In this document: in pieces, positions 33,067 to 40,909 of the stretch
Layout of the letters: every line of letters begins with the position of its first letter
Numbering within the stretch: the first letter of the stretch is position 1
Source of the DNA: Lachnospiraceae bacterium
GTDB lineage: Bacteria > Bacillota > Clostridia > Lachnospirales > Lachnospiraceae
DNA: 60,105 bases
Reading direction: 5' to 3'
Assembly (NCBI GenBank): GCA_015258095.1
Contig: JABZIV010000009.1
Location: 1-60,105, forward strand
Program-made: the position numbers and the translations under genes
Notes under the pieces: generated by a model
Databases searched by the model: none
Told to the model about the DNA's origin: nothing
Seen by the model: the letters and a program-made list of their open reading frames with translations, nothing else

Positions 33067-34224
33067 TTATTGCAGGAAATCGCGAATTCGCTTAGAGCGA
33101 ACCGGATTCCGCAATTTCCGTAATGCTTTAGCCTCAATCTGCCGGATTCTCTCACGCGTAACATTGAATTCTCTTCCAACTTCCTCCAGCGTACGCGGAT
33201 GACCGTCCTCCAGTCCAAAACGCAAGACAATAACCTGTCTTTCTCTTTCTTTTAAATCATCGAGCAAACTATCGATATGTTCTCTCAGCATCACGGATTC
33301 TACATTTCCTTCGGGAGACAAAACATTTGCATCGGCAACAAAATCACCCAGGTTGGAATCATCCTCTTCTCCGATAGGGGTCTCCAAGGAAGCCGGTTCT
33401 CTGGCAATCTGCATGATTTCCTGTACTTTTTCTTCTGTCATATCCAGATGCTCTGCAAGCTCCTTTACGGAAGGTTCATAGCCAAGCTCCAAGGTCAGCT
33501 TTCTTTGCATCTTTGACATCTTATTGATGGTCTCTACCATGTGAACCGGCACACGGATGGTTCTGGCCTGATCGGCAAGAGCACGGGTCACGGATTGACG
33601 AATCCACCAGGTGGCATAAGTGGAGAGTTTAAATCCCTTCTCCGGATCAAACTTCTCCACGCCTTTAATCAAGCCGAGATTCCCTTCCTGTACCAAATCC
33701 AGGAAGCTCATGCCCCGCCCCGTGTAGCGCTTAGCAATAGAAACCACCAGTCTGAGGTTTGCTTCAATAAGACGCTGTTTTGCGTATTCATCCCCTTCCT
33801 GCTTCTTCATGGCGAGGGCATACTCTTCTTCAGCAGTAAGAAGCGGTACGGTACCAATCTCTTTTAAATACATCCGAACCGGATCTTCCGTACCGATTCC
33901 CTCCAGGAGGTCCACTGCATCTAGGTCAATTTCCTCGCCCTCTTCTTCCTTGGAAAAATCCTCTTCTTCCATGTCAAGGAGGGGGTCATCCCCATCGACC
34001 TTATCCTCTTCATTTTCCATCTTTTTCAGGGTATCTTCATCCACAATCGGGGTTACTTCAACCCCCTTATTCTCGAGTAGCAGAAGAAAACTTTCCATTT
34101 GTTCTTCAGTGAGATCGAGATCTTTAACCGCTTCCTGTACCTCTCCCATATCGATGGAGTTTTTGTTTCCCTTCGCTTTCTCCATCAATTTTTCGATTAC
34201 TTTTTCTAAATCTTCTCTTTCCAA
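33067..34224 (-). CDS. rpoD: RpoD, principal sigma factor (sigma-70/sigma-A)
   Basis: The 385-residue sigma factor begins MEREDLEKVIEKLMEKAKG. It has a short region 1.1, an acidic linker (EEEDFSKEEEGEEIDLD), region 1.2 (GTEDPVRMYLKEIG), regions 2.1-2.4 (DLVQEGNLGLIKGVEKFD, LSTYATWWIRQSV), region 3, and region 4.2 (TLEEVGREFNVTRERIRQIE). Length is normal for Firmicutes. Many Firmicutes keep dnaG directly upstream; here a small membrane protein and a TrmH methyltransferase occupy that place. Confidence 0.97.
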   Translation of the reverse strand: MEREDLEKVIEKLMEKAKGNKNSIDMGEVQEAVKDLDLTEEQMESFLLLLENKGVEVTPIVDEDTLKKMENEEDKVDGDDPLLDMEEEDFSKEEEGEEIDLDAVDLLEGIGTEDPVRMYLKEIGTVPLLTAEEEYALAMKKQEGDEYAKQRLIEANLRLVVSIAKRYTGRGMSFLDLVQEGNLGLIKGVEKFDPEKGFKLSTYATWWIRQSVTRALADQARTIRVPVHMVETINKMSKMQRKLTLELGYEPSVKELAEHLDMTEEKVQEIMQIAREPASLETPIGEEDDSNLGDFVADANVLSPEGNVESVMLREHIDSLLDDLKERERQVIVLRFGLEDGHPRTLEEVGREFNVTRERIRQIEAKALRKLRNPVRSKRIRDFLQ

Positions 34225-34251
34225 GTTTTCTTCCTTTCTCTATTTTTACGA

Positions 34252-34530
34252 TTAAGCCCAAAGACTGATTCCGGAGATAACGCTAAGGGCAAATAAAACA
34301 GCTGCAATTCCCAACTGGATATACTTTCCTCTGCCTTCTTCCATCCTCCGCTCTATAAAACGGAGAACTCGTAGTAACGCGGCAAAGAAAAAAATAAAAG
34401 GAAAAAGCACCTTGTTCTCATCCGGATTGCTCAGTGCCATCACCGCCATAATAAAAATCACAACTGCAGTTATCCCATATAGGATATCCCATTTATGGTT
34501 GGGAATCTTTCCTCTGGACCTCCCCATCAC
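34252..34530 (-). CDS. Small membrane protein of unknown function
   Basis: The protein has 92 residues if the GTG at 34530 is used, or 91 from the ATG at 34527; GGAGG is 6 or 9 bases upstream respectively. Three membrane helices are visible: DILYGITAVVIFIMAVMAL, VLFPFIFFFAALLRVL and IQLGIAAVLFALSVISG. They are joined by a basic loop (RFIERRMEEGRGK). I recognise no family with certainty. It lies 27 bases before rpoD, so it is probably co-transcribed. Confidence 0.7.
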   Translation of the reverse strand: MMGRSRGKIPNHKWDILYGITAVVIFIMAVMALSNPDENKVLFPFIFFFAALLRVLRFIERRMEEGRGKYIQLGIAAVLFALSVISGISLWA

Positions 34531-34583
34531 AAAATGCCTCCACTCTTTTCTTCATCCACCCTTTCGTAACGCTTATTTTCAAG

Positions 34584-35351
34584 CTATAGACTTCTTTGCC
34601 GAAAAACTTCATACAAAAGGACGGTCGTCGCAGTCGCTACATTCAGAGATTCAATCTTTCCCTTCATAGGAATACGAAGTAAACAATCCGCTAACTTTGT
34701 CAACTCTTTAGAAAGACCGTTTCCCTCATTGCCGAGAAGAAATGCAGACGGTCCGATAAAATCTTCCCGGTAAAAAACTTCCTGTCCTTGAAGATGCATG
34801 GCATAGAGTTTCACGCCTTTCCTTCGCAAGAGAAGAGCCACCTCCCGTAAATCGGGAACAATCCGGAAAGGAACACGAAAAAGAGATCCCATCGTAGAAC
34901 GAACCGCTTTCGGACTGAAGATATCCGTACAGTTCCGACTCATAAAAATCGCGGATACACCGGCAGCCTCCGCCGTTCGAAATATCGTTCCCAGATTTCC
35001 CGGATCCTGAATATCCTCGAGCAAAAGAAAGTTATCTCCGGATACCTCTTCCACTCTAGGAATCGCAATCTTCGCAACGATTCCCTGCTGACTCTCCGTA
35101 GAGGAAATGCTCTCCATTGCTTTTTTTCCTAAAGTTACAATCCGTTCATCCGTATCGGACAATCCTTCCGGAAGAGTTCCCTGATAGTCTTCCGCAATAA
35201 ATATCTGTACAAGAGAAGAAAGAGGCAAATCCCTTAACAAGCGCTCTCCCTCTCCTATAAAAACTCCCGTTTCTCTTCTTTTTTTGCTTTTTTTACTGAG
35301 TTCTCGAATCTCCTTTAGAAGTGCATTCGCCGGTGAATCGATTCTACGCAT
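34584..35351 (-). CDS. SpoU/TrmH-family RNA 2'-O-methyltransferase
   Basis: The 255-residue protein begins MRRIDSPANALLKEIRELS. An N-terminal RNA-binding substrate domain (about residues 1-95) precedes the SPOUT knot. SPOUT motifs are LLLEDIQDPGNLGTIFRTAEAAGV (motif 1), SAFLLGNEGNGLSKEL (motif 2) and IPMKGKIESLNVATATTVLLYE (motif 3). Such enzymes 2'-O-methylate ribose in 23S rRNA or tRNA. The exact target cannot be read from sequence; RlmB or YsgA types are the closest guesses. It heads the rpoD operon. Confidence 0.93.
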   Translation of the reverse strand: MRRIDSPANALLKEIRELSKKSKKRRETGVFIGEGERLLRDLPLSSLVQIFIAEDYQGTLPEGLSDTDERIVTLGKKAMESISSTESQQGIVAKIAIPRVEEVSGDNFLLLEDIQDPGNLGTIFRTAEAAGVSAIFMSRNCTDIFSPKAVRSTMGSLFRVPFRIVPDLREVALLLRRKGVKLYAMHLQGQEVFYREDFIGPSAFLLGNEGNGLSKELTKLADCLLRIPMKGKIESLNVATATTVLLYEVFRQRSL

Positions 35352-35427
35352 TCCGCCCTTACCTGTCTTTCTGAACTGCCGTAAGGAGCACCGGAGAAAT
35401 CCCGTTCGGTACTCTCTGTGAAATACG

Positions 35428-35456
35428 AGTATAACAAAAAACTCATTTTCCGTCTA
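35428..35456 (-). promoter_or_regulatory. Promoter of the TrmH-rpoD operon
   Basis: On the minus strand TAGACG (35456-35451), a 17-base spacer and TATACT (35433-35428) preceded by TGT (extended -10) are seen. The -35 overlaps the last codons of nadE. Confidence 0.5.
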
Positions 35457-37538
35457 TATGCTCTTCTCAATCTCCTCCAAAGCGTGTAACCAGAGATAGG
35501 AAGAAGCGTCGCTCGGCATTCGCAAGTCTCCTCTTGGAGACAAGGCAATGCGTCCAACCTTCGGCCCATCCGGCACACAGGAACGCTTAAACTGTTGCGA
35601 GAAGAACCTCTTGTAAAACACTTTTAAAGTTTGTAGAAGCAGCTTGGGCGAAGAGGGTTCCGGTACATCCTTCCGTCTACAGAAAGCCAGATTTTCTTCA
35701 GAGAAAGCGTGACAGGCAAGGAAGAACAGCTTTTCGGGCGAAAAACCATATCGCAGATGCATATAGAGGAAAAAATCATGCAATACATAGGGTCCAAGAA
35801 GCTCCTCTGTCTTCTGTGCAATCTCTCCCTTTTCATCCGGTGGTAAAAGTTCCGGACTAACGGGTGCATGAATAATGTCTTCTACTATATTTTCCAGATT
35901 TTTCTCCGAATCTCTTTCCCGCTGTGATGCGGTCTCTCTGTATTTTTCCACAAAGCTTCTTAAAACAAGGGGAATAGCCGTCTTCGGAACATCACAATTG
36001 ACACTGTACATGGACATGTGGTCTCCATTGTACGTGGAAAAACCGAGAGCAGATTCCGAAAGATCTCCCGTACCGAGCAGAAGAGCCTTCTCTTTATTTG
36101 CCAAATCCATAAGAATCTGTGTCCGTTCTCTGGCCTGTGCATTCTCATATACAAGATCTTTTACCTTTTCATCCTGACCGATATCCTGAAAATGTTGTCG
36201 AACCGCCTTCTCTATGGAGATTTCCTGCACACGAACGCCGAGTATCTTCGCTACGTCCAGAGCATTGTTATGGGTACGCTTACTGGTACCGAAAGAAGGC
36301 ATGGTGACGGCATAAATATCCTCTACGTCATAGGAAAGAAGTTGAAAGCATTTTACGGCAACAAACAGGGCGAGTGTGGAATCCAAGCCGCCGCTTAATC
36401 CCAGAATCCCTTTCCGAAGACCGGTATGCTCCAGCCTTTTCTTCAACCCTTCAGCCTGTATACATAGAATCTCCGTTCCTCTTTCCGAATCCTCCCTATC
36501 TGTAAGCGGAAGAAACGGAAGCGGATGAATATAGCGAGAAAAGGCGATTCCCTTCTCCCTTTCTTCCTTGTTTCCTTTTTCTTCCTTTTTTCTCATTTCA
36601 AGAGAGGATAAGGAAACACCCTGTGCAGTAAAGTCCATTTTTCTGAGCTTTACCGGAATCTGAACCGCAGTATCCTGCACCGTTTCAAAACTGTTCTGCT
36701 TTACTCTCTCTTGCCATAAAACGGATAAATCGATGTCGGAAATCGTTAAGCCTTCGTGAAAATAAGGAGACTCCGAAAGGATCTTCCCGTTCTCTACAAT
36801 CATGCTGTGTGCGGAAAACACCATGTCCCCGGTAGACTCGGACGGACCGGCACTGGCATAGATATACGCCGTATGAAGCGAGGCACTGCTATGCTTTAAG
36901 AGCGCTCTTCTACTCTCCCCTTTTCCAATCAGGGTGTCCGAGGCGGTCGGATTCGCAATGACCGTCGCCCCCATCATAGCATGTGTAATAGAAGGAGGAT
37001 TGGGAACCCATAAATCTTCACATATTTCCACGGCGAGACGGAATCGTTCTTCCTGTTCCGCAGTAAAGTGCAGGTTCATACCGAAAGGAATGGCATCATA
37101 GTCTTTCGAAAGAAAGTCCGTGATCCATTCCACTTCTTCTCTTCCTTCCTGAAAATAGCGTTCTTCATAAAACTCACTATGATTCGGTAAGTGCTTCTTG
37201 GGGACAATCCCTAAAATTCTGCCTTCCTGCATGACAAGAGCCGCATTATACAATTTTCCGCGATAGAGAAACGGGAACCCTACAACAAAAAGAAGAGAAC
37301 TCTCTTTCGTTTCCTCTGAAAAGATCCGCAAAGCATCCAAACAAGCCTTCTGTAATCCCTCCTGTAAGAGAAGATCCTGTGCCGTATAGCCGGATACGCA
37401 GAGTTCCGGATACAATAAAAGGGAGACGGACTGTTTCTCCGCCTCGTCTTTCCACTTTAGCATCTCCTTTACATTGTAATACGGATCCGCGACACGTAAG
37501 TTTGGACTCGCAGTAGCAACACGAACAAAATCGGACAT
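35454..37538 (-). CDS. nadE: NadE, glutamine-dependent NAD+ synthetase
   Basis: The 694-residue two-domain enzyme starts MSDFVRVATASPNLRVADP, with AAGGAG upstream. The N-terminal nitrilase-type glutaminase (residues about 1-290) has the catalytic triad: Glu in LLYPELCVSGY, Lys in GIVPKKHLPN, Cys in VEICEDLW. The C-terminal synthetase domain carries the PP-loop GLSGGLDSTLALF and GTGDLSESALGFSTYNGDH. It amidates nicotinate adenine dinucleotide with ammonia from glutamine. A lysine/glutamate-rich insert (KKEEKGNKEEREKG) lies between the two domains. It is preceded by a small membrane-protein gene and groL. Confidence 0.95.
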   Translation of the reverse strand: MSDFVRVATASPNLRVADPYYNVKEMLKWKDEAEKQSVSLLLYPELCVSGYTAQDLLLQEGLQKACLDALRIFSEETKESSLLFVVGFPFLYRGKLYNAALVMQEGRILGIVPKKHLPNHSEFYEERYFQEGREEVEWITDFLSKDYDAIPFGMNLHFTAEQEERFRLAVEICEDLWVPNPPSITHAMMGATVIANPTASDTLIGKGESRRALLKHSSASLHTAYIYASAGPSESTGDMVFSAHSMIVENGKILSESPYFHEGLTISDIDLSVLWQERVKQNSFETVQDTAVQIPVKLRKMDFTAQGVSLSSLEMRKKEEKGNKEEREKGIAFSRYIHPLPFLPLTDREDSERGTEILCIQAEGLKKRLEHTGLRKGILGLSGGLDSTLALFVAVKCFQLLSYDVEDIYAVTMPSFGTSKRTHNNALDVAKILGVRVQEISIEKAVRQHFQDIGQDEKVKDLVYENAQARERTQILMDLANKEKALLLGTGDLSESALGFSTYNGDHMSMYSVNCDVPKTAIPLVLRSFVEKYRETASQRERDSEKNLENIVEDIIHAPVSPELLPPDEKGEIAQKTEELLGPYVLHDFFLYMHLRYGFSPEKLFFLACHAFSEENLAFCRRKDVPEPSSPKLLLQTLKVFYKRFFSQQFKRSCVPDGPKVGRIALSPRGDLRMPSDASSYLWLHALEEIEKSI

Positions 37539-37565
37539 GAATCACTCCTTCACTAAACTCTCGTA

Positions 37566-38051
37566 CTAAAGTCCCTTTTCTCTGCTATACAATCGCATCT
37601 CTTTCAGCAGTTTTTCCGGACAGTCTAAAATAAGAGCATACTTCTTTCCCGCTTTCTGCACAAGATAAAAGTAGTGCGAATTTTCGCCCAGACCGGCATA
37701 ATCCTCTATTGAAACACCCTCTCTTCTCCAGCCTTCCAAGCGATTCTCATTATATTGTCCGATTTCCAGAACTTCCTCTTTCGTGCAGGAGAAAGCCCGT
37801 TTTCTACTGCTCTTATGATAGACGGTGTCAATGCTTAAATCACCAGCCATATAGAGATACTCATATTCCTTATCCGTTCTGATCCAAACCAGATAGGGAA
37901 TAATAAAGATAATAAGGAAAAGAAAGGGGGGCAAGGATAAGAGGAGAAAAATAAAAAAGCAAAGAAAAGGGAGTGCAAGCGCTACTCCCCTTTCGATATA
38001 AACCCTTGTATCCTTTTTCCCTTTTACCAGATGCTCAACATAGTTCTCCAT
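37566..38051 (-). CDS. Membrane-anchored protein of unknown function (DUF6106-like)
   Basis: The 161-residue protein begins MENYVEHLVKGKKDTRVYI. Two closely spaced membrane helices lie at residues about 22-60 (ALALPFLCFFIFLLLSL, FLFLIIFIIPYLVWI). A cytoplasmic domain of about 100 residues follows, with a pleckstrin-like beta pattern (YLYMAGDLSIDTVYHKSSRKR). The pattern resembles a DUF found in Lachnospiraceae (DUF6106), recalled from memory and not checked. It lies 33 bases after groL and 27 bases before nadE. No function is claimed. Confidence 0.7.
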   Translation of the reverse strand: MENYVEHLVKGKKDTRVYIERGVALALPFLCFFIFLLLSLPPFLFLIIFIIPYLVWIRTDKEYEYLYMAGDLSIDTVYHKSSRKRAFSCTKEEVLEIGQYNENRLEGWRREGVSIEDYAGLGENSHYFYLVQKAGKKYALILDCPEKLLKEMRLYSREKGL

Positions 38052-38084
38052 GGGAAATCTCCTTCATAGAATGAAGCCTTCGCT

Positions 38085-39710
38085 TTACATCATTCCGCCC
38101 ATTCCACCGGGAACCTGCGGCATAGCCGGTTGCGGTTCTTTAATATCCGCAACAACGGATTCTGTTGTAAGAAGGGATGCCGATACGGAAGCTGCATTCT
38201 GTAAAGCGGTTCTTGCCACCTTAGCCGGGTCGATAATTCCCGCATCCATCATATTGACATACTCTTCCTTATAGGCATCGAAACCGAAATTGACCTTGCT
38301 TTCTTTCACTTTATTCACGATAACGGCACCTTCCAGTCCAGCATTATAAGCAATCGTGAAGAGCGGAGACTCCAAGGCTTTCAATACAATCTTTGCTCCG
38401 GTCTTCTCGTCACCGTCGAGTTTCTCTACAATCTTCTCTACAGCGGACTGTGCATGGATGTAGGCGGATCCGCCTCCTGCGATAACCCCTTCTTCCACAG
38501 CGGCTCTGGTTGCATTCAGGGCATCTTCCATACGAAGCTTTGCTTCTTTCATCTCGGTTTCCGTCGCAGCGCCGACACGAATAACAGCCACACCGCCGGA
38601 AAGCTTTGCCAGTCTCTCCTGCAACTTCTCTTTATCAAAGTCGGAAGTAGTAGCCTCGATCTGCCCTTTGATCTGCGCAATCCGGTCTGTAATATCTTTC
38701 TTCTTTCCGAGACCTTCTACAATGGTGGTCTTCTCTTTGCTTACTTTTACAGACTTTGCTCTACCGCACTGCTCAATGGTAGCATCCTTCAAATCCAAAC
38801 CGACTTCCTCGGAAATCACTTCACCGCCGGTAAGAATAGCAATGTCTTTCAGCATTTCTTTTCTTCTGTCTCCATAGCCCGGCGCCTTTACAGCAACAAC
38901 ATTGAAGGTGCCTCTTAACTTATTGACAATCAGGGTCGTCAGTGCTTCCCCTTCTATATCTTCCGCAATAATCAAAAGCTTAGCGCCTGTCTTTACAACT
39001 TGCTCAAGAAGCGGAAGAATATCTTGGATATTGGAAATCTTCTTATCGGTAATCAGGATATACGGGTCATCCAGATTGGCTTCCATCTTCTCCATATCCG
39101 TGCTCATATATGCACTGATATAGCCGCGGTCGAATTCCATTCCTTCCACAAGATCCAGTTCCGTCTGCATGGTCTTCGATTCTTCAATCGTGATAACCCC
39201 ATCCTTCGACACCTTCTCCATGGCATCTGCAACCATCTCTCCAACGGTACTGTCTCCGGCGGAAATACCGGCAACCTTCGCAATCTGATCCTTTCCTTTT
39301 ACCTTGGAGCTCTGCTTCTGAATGCTTTCTACAGCGGCCTCCACAGCCTTCTTAATTCCTTTTCTGAGAACAATCGGATTCGCTCCCGCTTCCAGGTTCT
39401 TCATTCCCTCTGTCACAATAGCCTGTGCAAGAACCGTTGCGGTTGTTGTACCGTCACCGGCAACATCGTTGGTCTTGGAAGCCACTTCCCTGACGAGCTG
39501 TGCACCCATATTCTCATACGGATCCTTTAAATCAATTTCCTTTGCGATAGAGACACCGTCATTGGTGATTAACGGAGAACCGAAAGACTTATCCAGAACC
39601 ACATTTCTTCCCTTCGGTCCAAGAGTAACCTTCACTGTATTCGCAACGGCATCCACACCGGCAGCAAGTGCTTTCCTTGCCTCAACTCCATATTTAATTT
39701 CCTTAGCCAT
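38085..39710 (-). CDS. groL: GroEL chaperonin
   Basis: The 541-residue protein begins MAKEIKYGVEARKALAAGV. Hallmarks are VKVTLGPKGRNVVLDKSFG, the ATP-site DVAGDGTTTATVLAQAI (about residue 85), APGYGDRRKEML, and EEGVIAGGGSAYI. The tail ends in the glycine/methionine repeat PGGMGGMM. It forms the folding chamber with GroES. It lies 57 bases after groES, under the CIRCE/sigma-A promoter. Confidence 0.98.
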   Translation of the reverse strand: MAKEIKYGVEARKALAAGVDAVANTVKVTLGPKGRNVVLDKSFGSPLITNDGVSIAKEIDLKDPYENMGAQLVREVASKTNDVAGDGTTTATVLAQAIVTEGMKNLEAGANPIVLRKGIKKAVEAAVESIQKQSSKVKGKDQIAKVAGISAGDSTVGEMVADAMEKVSKDGVITIEESKTMQTELDLVEGMEFDRGYISAYMSTDMEKMEANLDDPYILITDKKISNIQDILPLLEQVVKTGAKLLIIAEDIEGEALTTLIVNKLRGTFNVVAVKAPGYGDRRKEMLKDIAILTGGEVISEEVGLDLKDATIEQCGRAKSVKVSKEKTTIVEGLGKKKDITDRIAQIKGQIEATTSDFDKEKLQERLAKLSGGVAVIRVGAATETEMKEAKLRMEDALNATRAAVEEGVIAGGGSAYIHAQSAVEKIVEKLDGDEKTGAKIVLKALESPLFTIAYNAGLEGAVIVNKVKESKVNFGFDAYKEEYVNMMDAGIIDPAKVARTALQNAASVSASLLTTESVVADIKEPQPAMPQVPGGMGGMM

Positions 39711-39767
39711 AAAAGCCTCCTTCTATAAGGGAACATCCCATTCTCTTTACTCTATAATCGCTAAACT

Positions 39768-40055
39768 TTACTCTACAATTGCTAAAATATCATTCTGCTT
39801 TACAACCGTATACTTCTTGCCTTCCAACTCCACTTCCGTTCCGGAGTAACGGGAAAACAGGACATGCTGCCCTTTCTTTACCTGCATCTTGATTTCTTTC
39901 CCGTCGACTACTCCGCCAGGTCCTACAGCAACGACAACGGCCTGTCCCGGCTTCTCTTTATCATCTTGTCCAGGAAGAACGATACCGCTCTTCGTGGTTT
40001 CTTCCATCTTCTCTTTCTCTAAAACAACTTTATCAAATAATGGTACTAATTTCAT
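39768..40055 (-). CDS. groS: GroES co-chaperonin
   Basis: The true protein is 95 residues from the ATG at 40055 (MKLVPLFDKVVLEKEKMEE), which follows AAGGAGG. The open frame runs further upstream through the promoter but that part is not coding. Family features are the mobile loop EETTKSGIVLPG and the core QVKKGQHVLFSRYSGTEVEL. It caps GroEL. Confidence 0.97.
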   Translation of the reverse strand: MKLVPLFDKVVLEKEKMEETTKSGIVLPGQDDKEKPGQAVVVAVGPGGVVDGKEIKMQVKKGQHVLFSRYSGTEVELEGKKYTVVKQNDILAIVE

Positions 40056-40104
40056 GTGAACCCTCCTTGTAATCTTCACGATTTTTCGTTCAACAACAAG
40101 GGAA

Positions 40105-40133
40105 ATTATAATGAAGTTTATTAGCAGTGTCAA
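40105..40133 (-). promoter_or_regulatory. Sigma-A promoter of groESL
   Basis: On the minus strand perfect TTGACA (40133-40128) and TATAAT (40110-40105) hexamers have a 17-base spacer. The -35 lies inside the CIRCE dyad, so HrcA binding would block RNA polymerase. Confidence 0.92.
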
Positions 40134-40147
40134 GTATTGAGTGCTAA
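40121..40147. promoter_or_regulatory. CIRCE operator (HrcA-binding)
   Basis: The 9-9-9 dyad TTAGCAGTG - 9 bases - GAGTGCTAA matches CIRCE (TTAGCACTC-N9-GAGTGCTAA). One arm is perfect and the other has two mismatches. It covers the groESL -35. hrcA itself is outside this window. Confidence 0.9.
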
Positions 40148-40250
40148 ATATTCCTGTGAACTTTTCGTGAACGCGGAGAAAATAAAAAAGTATAAGTGCC
40201 ATTTCCTTACAAAAACATTAAATTTCGTTAAAATCGAAAAGATTTATTTA

Positions 40251-40278
40251 TTGAAAAAAAATGACTTATCGTTATAAT
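40251..40278 (+). promoter_or_regulatory. Promoter of the small CW-repeat secreted protein
   Basis: TTGAAA (40251-40256), a 16-base spacer and perfect TATAAT (40273-40278) lie about 66 bases before the ATG at 40345. This also argues against the longer open frame starting at 40261, which would begin inside the promoter. Confidence 0.75.
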
Positions 40279-40344
40279 GAAGTAGACAAGACGAGAAAAA
40301 GCTTAGAGATTGCTCGTCAGAGAATACAAATGGAGGTTTTACTT

Positions 40345-40737
40345 ATGAAAAAGAACATTCTTGTTGCCGGTTTAGTTGCAATGCTTTCTGTAGCCAGCGT
40401 TGTTCCCGTTTTCGCTGAGGGTGGTGCAGTTAGCTTTGGCGGTTCCAGTGTGACTGCTCCCGAGAGCAATGGACATTGGGTTACCAATAGAGACGGCTCC
40501 TGGTCCTTCATCAGCAATGAAACAGGTGCTCCTCTTACCGGATGGATTGTAAGCAAGCATCAGTGGTATTACATTGCAGCAAACGGTCACATGGTAGGCG
40601 GCTGGCAGAAGATTAACTTTGCCTGGTACTATTTCTCTCCCAACACAGTAGAGAATCAGCCAACCGGTTCTCTGTACATCAACAAGATGACACCGGACGG
40701 ATATCAGGTTGATTCCAACGGTATCTGGGTTAACTAA
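40345..40737 (+). CDS. Small secreted protein with CW (choline-binding-like) repeats
   Basis: The 130-residue protein starts at the ATG with TGGAGG 8 bases upstream. The signal peptide is MKKNILVAGLVAMLSVASVV, cleaved after VFA. The mature part has a glycine/serine-rich spacer and then aromatic CW-type repeats: HWVTNRDGSWSFISNE, GWIVSKHQWYYIAANGHMV and GWQKINFAWYYFSPN. It closes with a terminal motif (DGYQVDSNGIWVN). There is no catalytic domain. Such repeats bind choline or other cell-wall/teichoic-acid groups, so it may be a surface ligand or small matrix protein. A strong promoter and an efficient terminator suggest an abundant monocistronic transcript. Confidence 0.88.
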   Translation: MKKNILVAGLVAMLSVASVVPVFAEGGAVSFGGSSVTAPESNGHWVTNRDGSWSFISNETGAPLTGWIVSKHQWYYIAANGHMVGGWQKINFAWYYFSPNTVENQPTGSLYINKMTPDGYQVDSNGIWVN

Positions 40738-40771
40738 GTAAGCTGACCGGGCAATTCTATATGTTTTATAA

Positions 40772-40812
40772 AAAGGCTGTAGAAAGATATTCCTCTTTCT
40801 ACAGCCTTTTTT
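40772..40812 (+). terminator. Strong intrinsic terminator after the CW-repeat gene
   Basis: AAAGGCTGTAGAAAG (40772-40786) pairs perfectly with CTTTCTACAGCCTTT (40795-40809) around an 8-base loop, followed by TTT. The symmetrical A/T flanks mean it can work on both strands and may serve dapL. Confidence 0.95.
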
Positions 40813-40819
40813 ATGATTA

Positions 40820-40850
40820 TTCATAACGAGTGTCATGCGCAAAACGTGCA
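40820..40850 (-). repeat. Hairpin plus 12-mer element, copy 2
   Basis: On the minus strand TGCACGTTTTGCGCA, an imperfect hairpin, is followed by TG and ACACTCGTTATGAA. The 12-mer ACTCGTTATGAA is identical to that at 1595-1606. It lies between convergent genes, just beyond the terminator. Confidence 0.45.
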
Positions 40851-40858
40851 ATACACCG

Positions 40859-40905
40859 TTGTAGACTTATCGCTTTTATCCTATAACGAGGATCAAAACC
40901 TACAA
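40859..40905. repeat. Imperfect long hairpin after dapL
   Basis: Outer arms TTGTAG/CTACAA (40859-40864, 40900-40905) enclose an inner stem ATCCT-ataacg-AGGAT (40878-40893) extended by TTTT/AAAA with one bulge. The loop again contains CGTTAT (minus strand), like the neighbouring element. There is no U-tract, so it is not a standard terminator. Confidence 0.5.
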
Positions 40906-40909
40906 ACAC

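Noticed and set aside
40372..40851. Minus-strand open frame of 159 codons
   Set aside because: It is antisense to the secreted CW-repeat gene and crosses its terminator.
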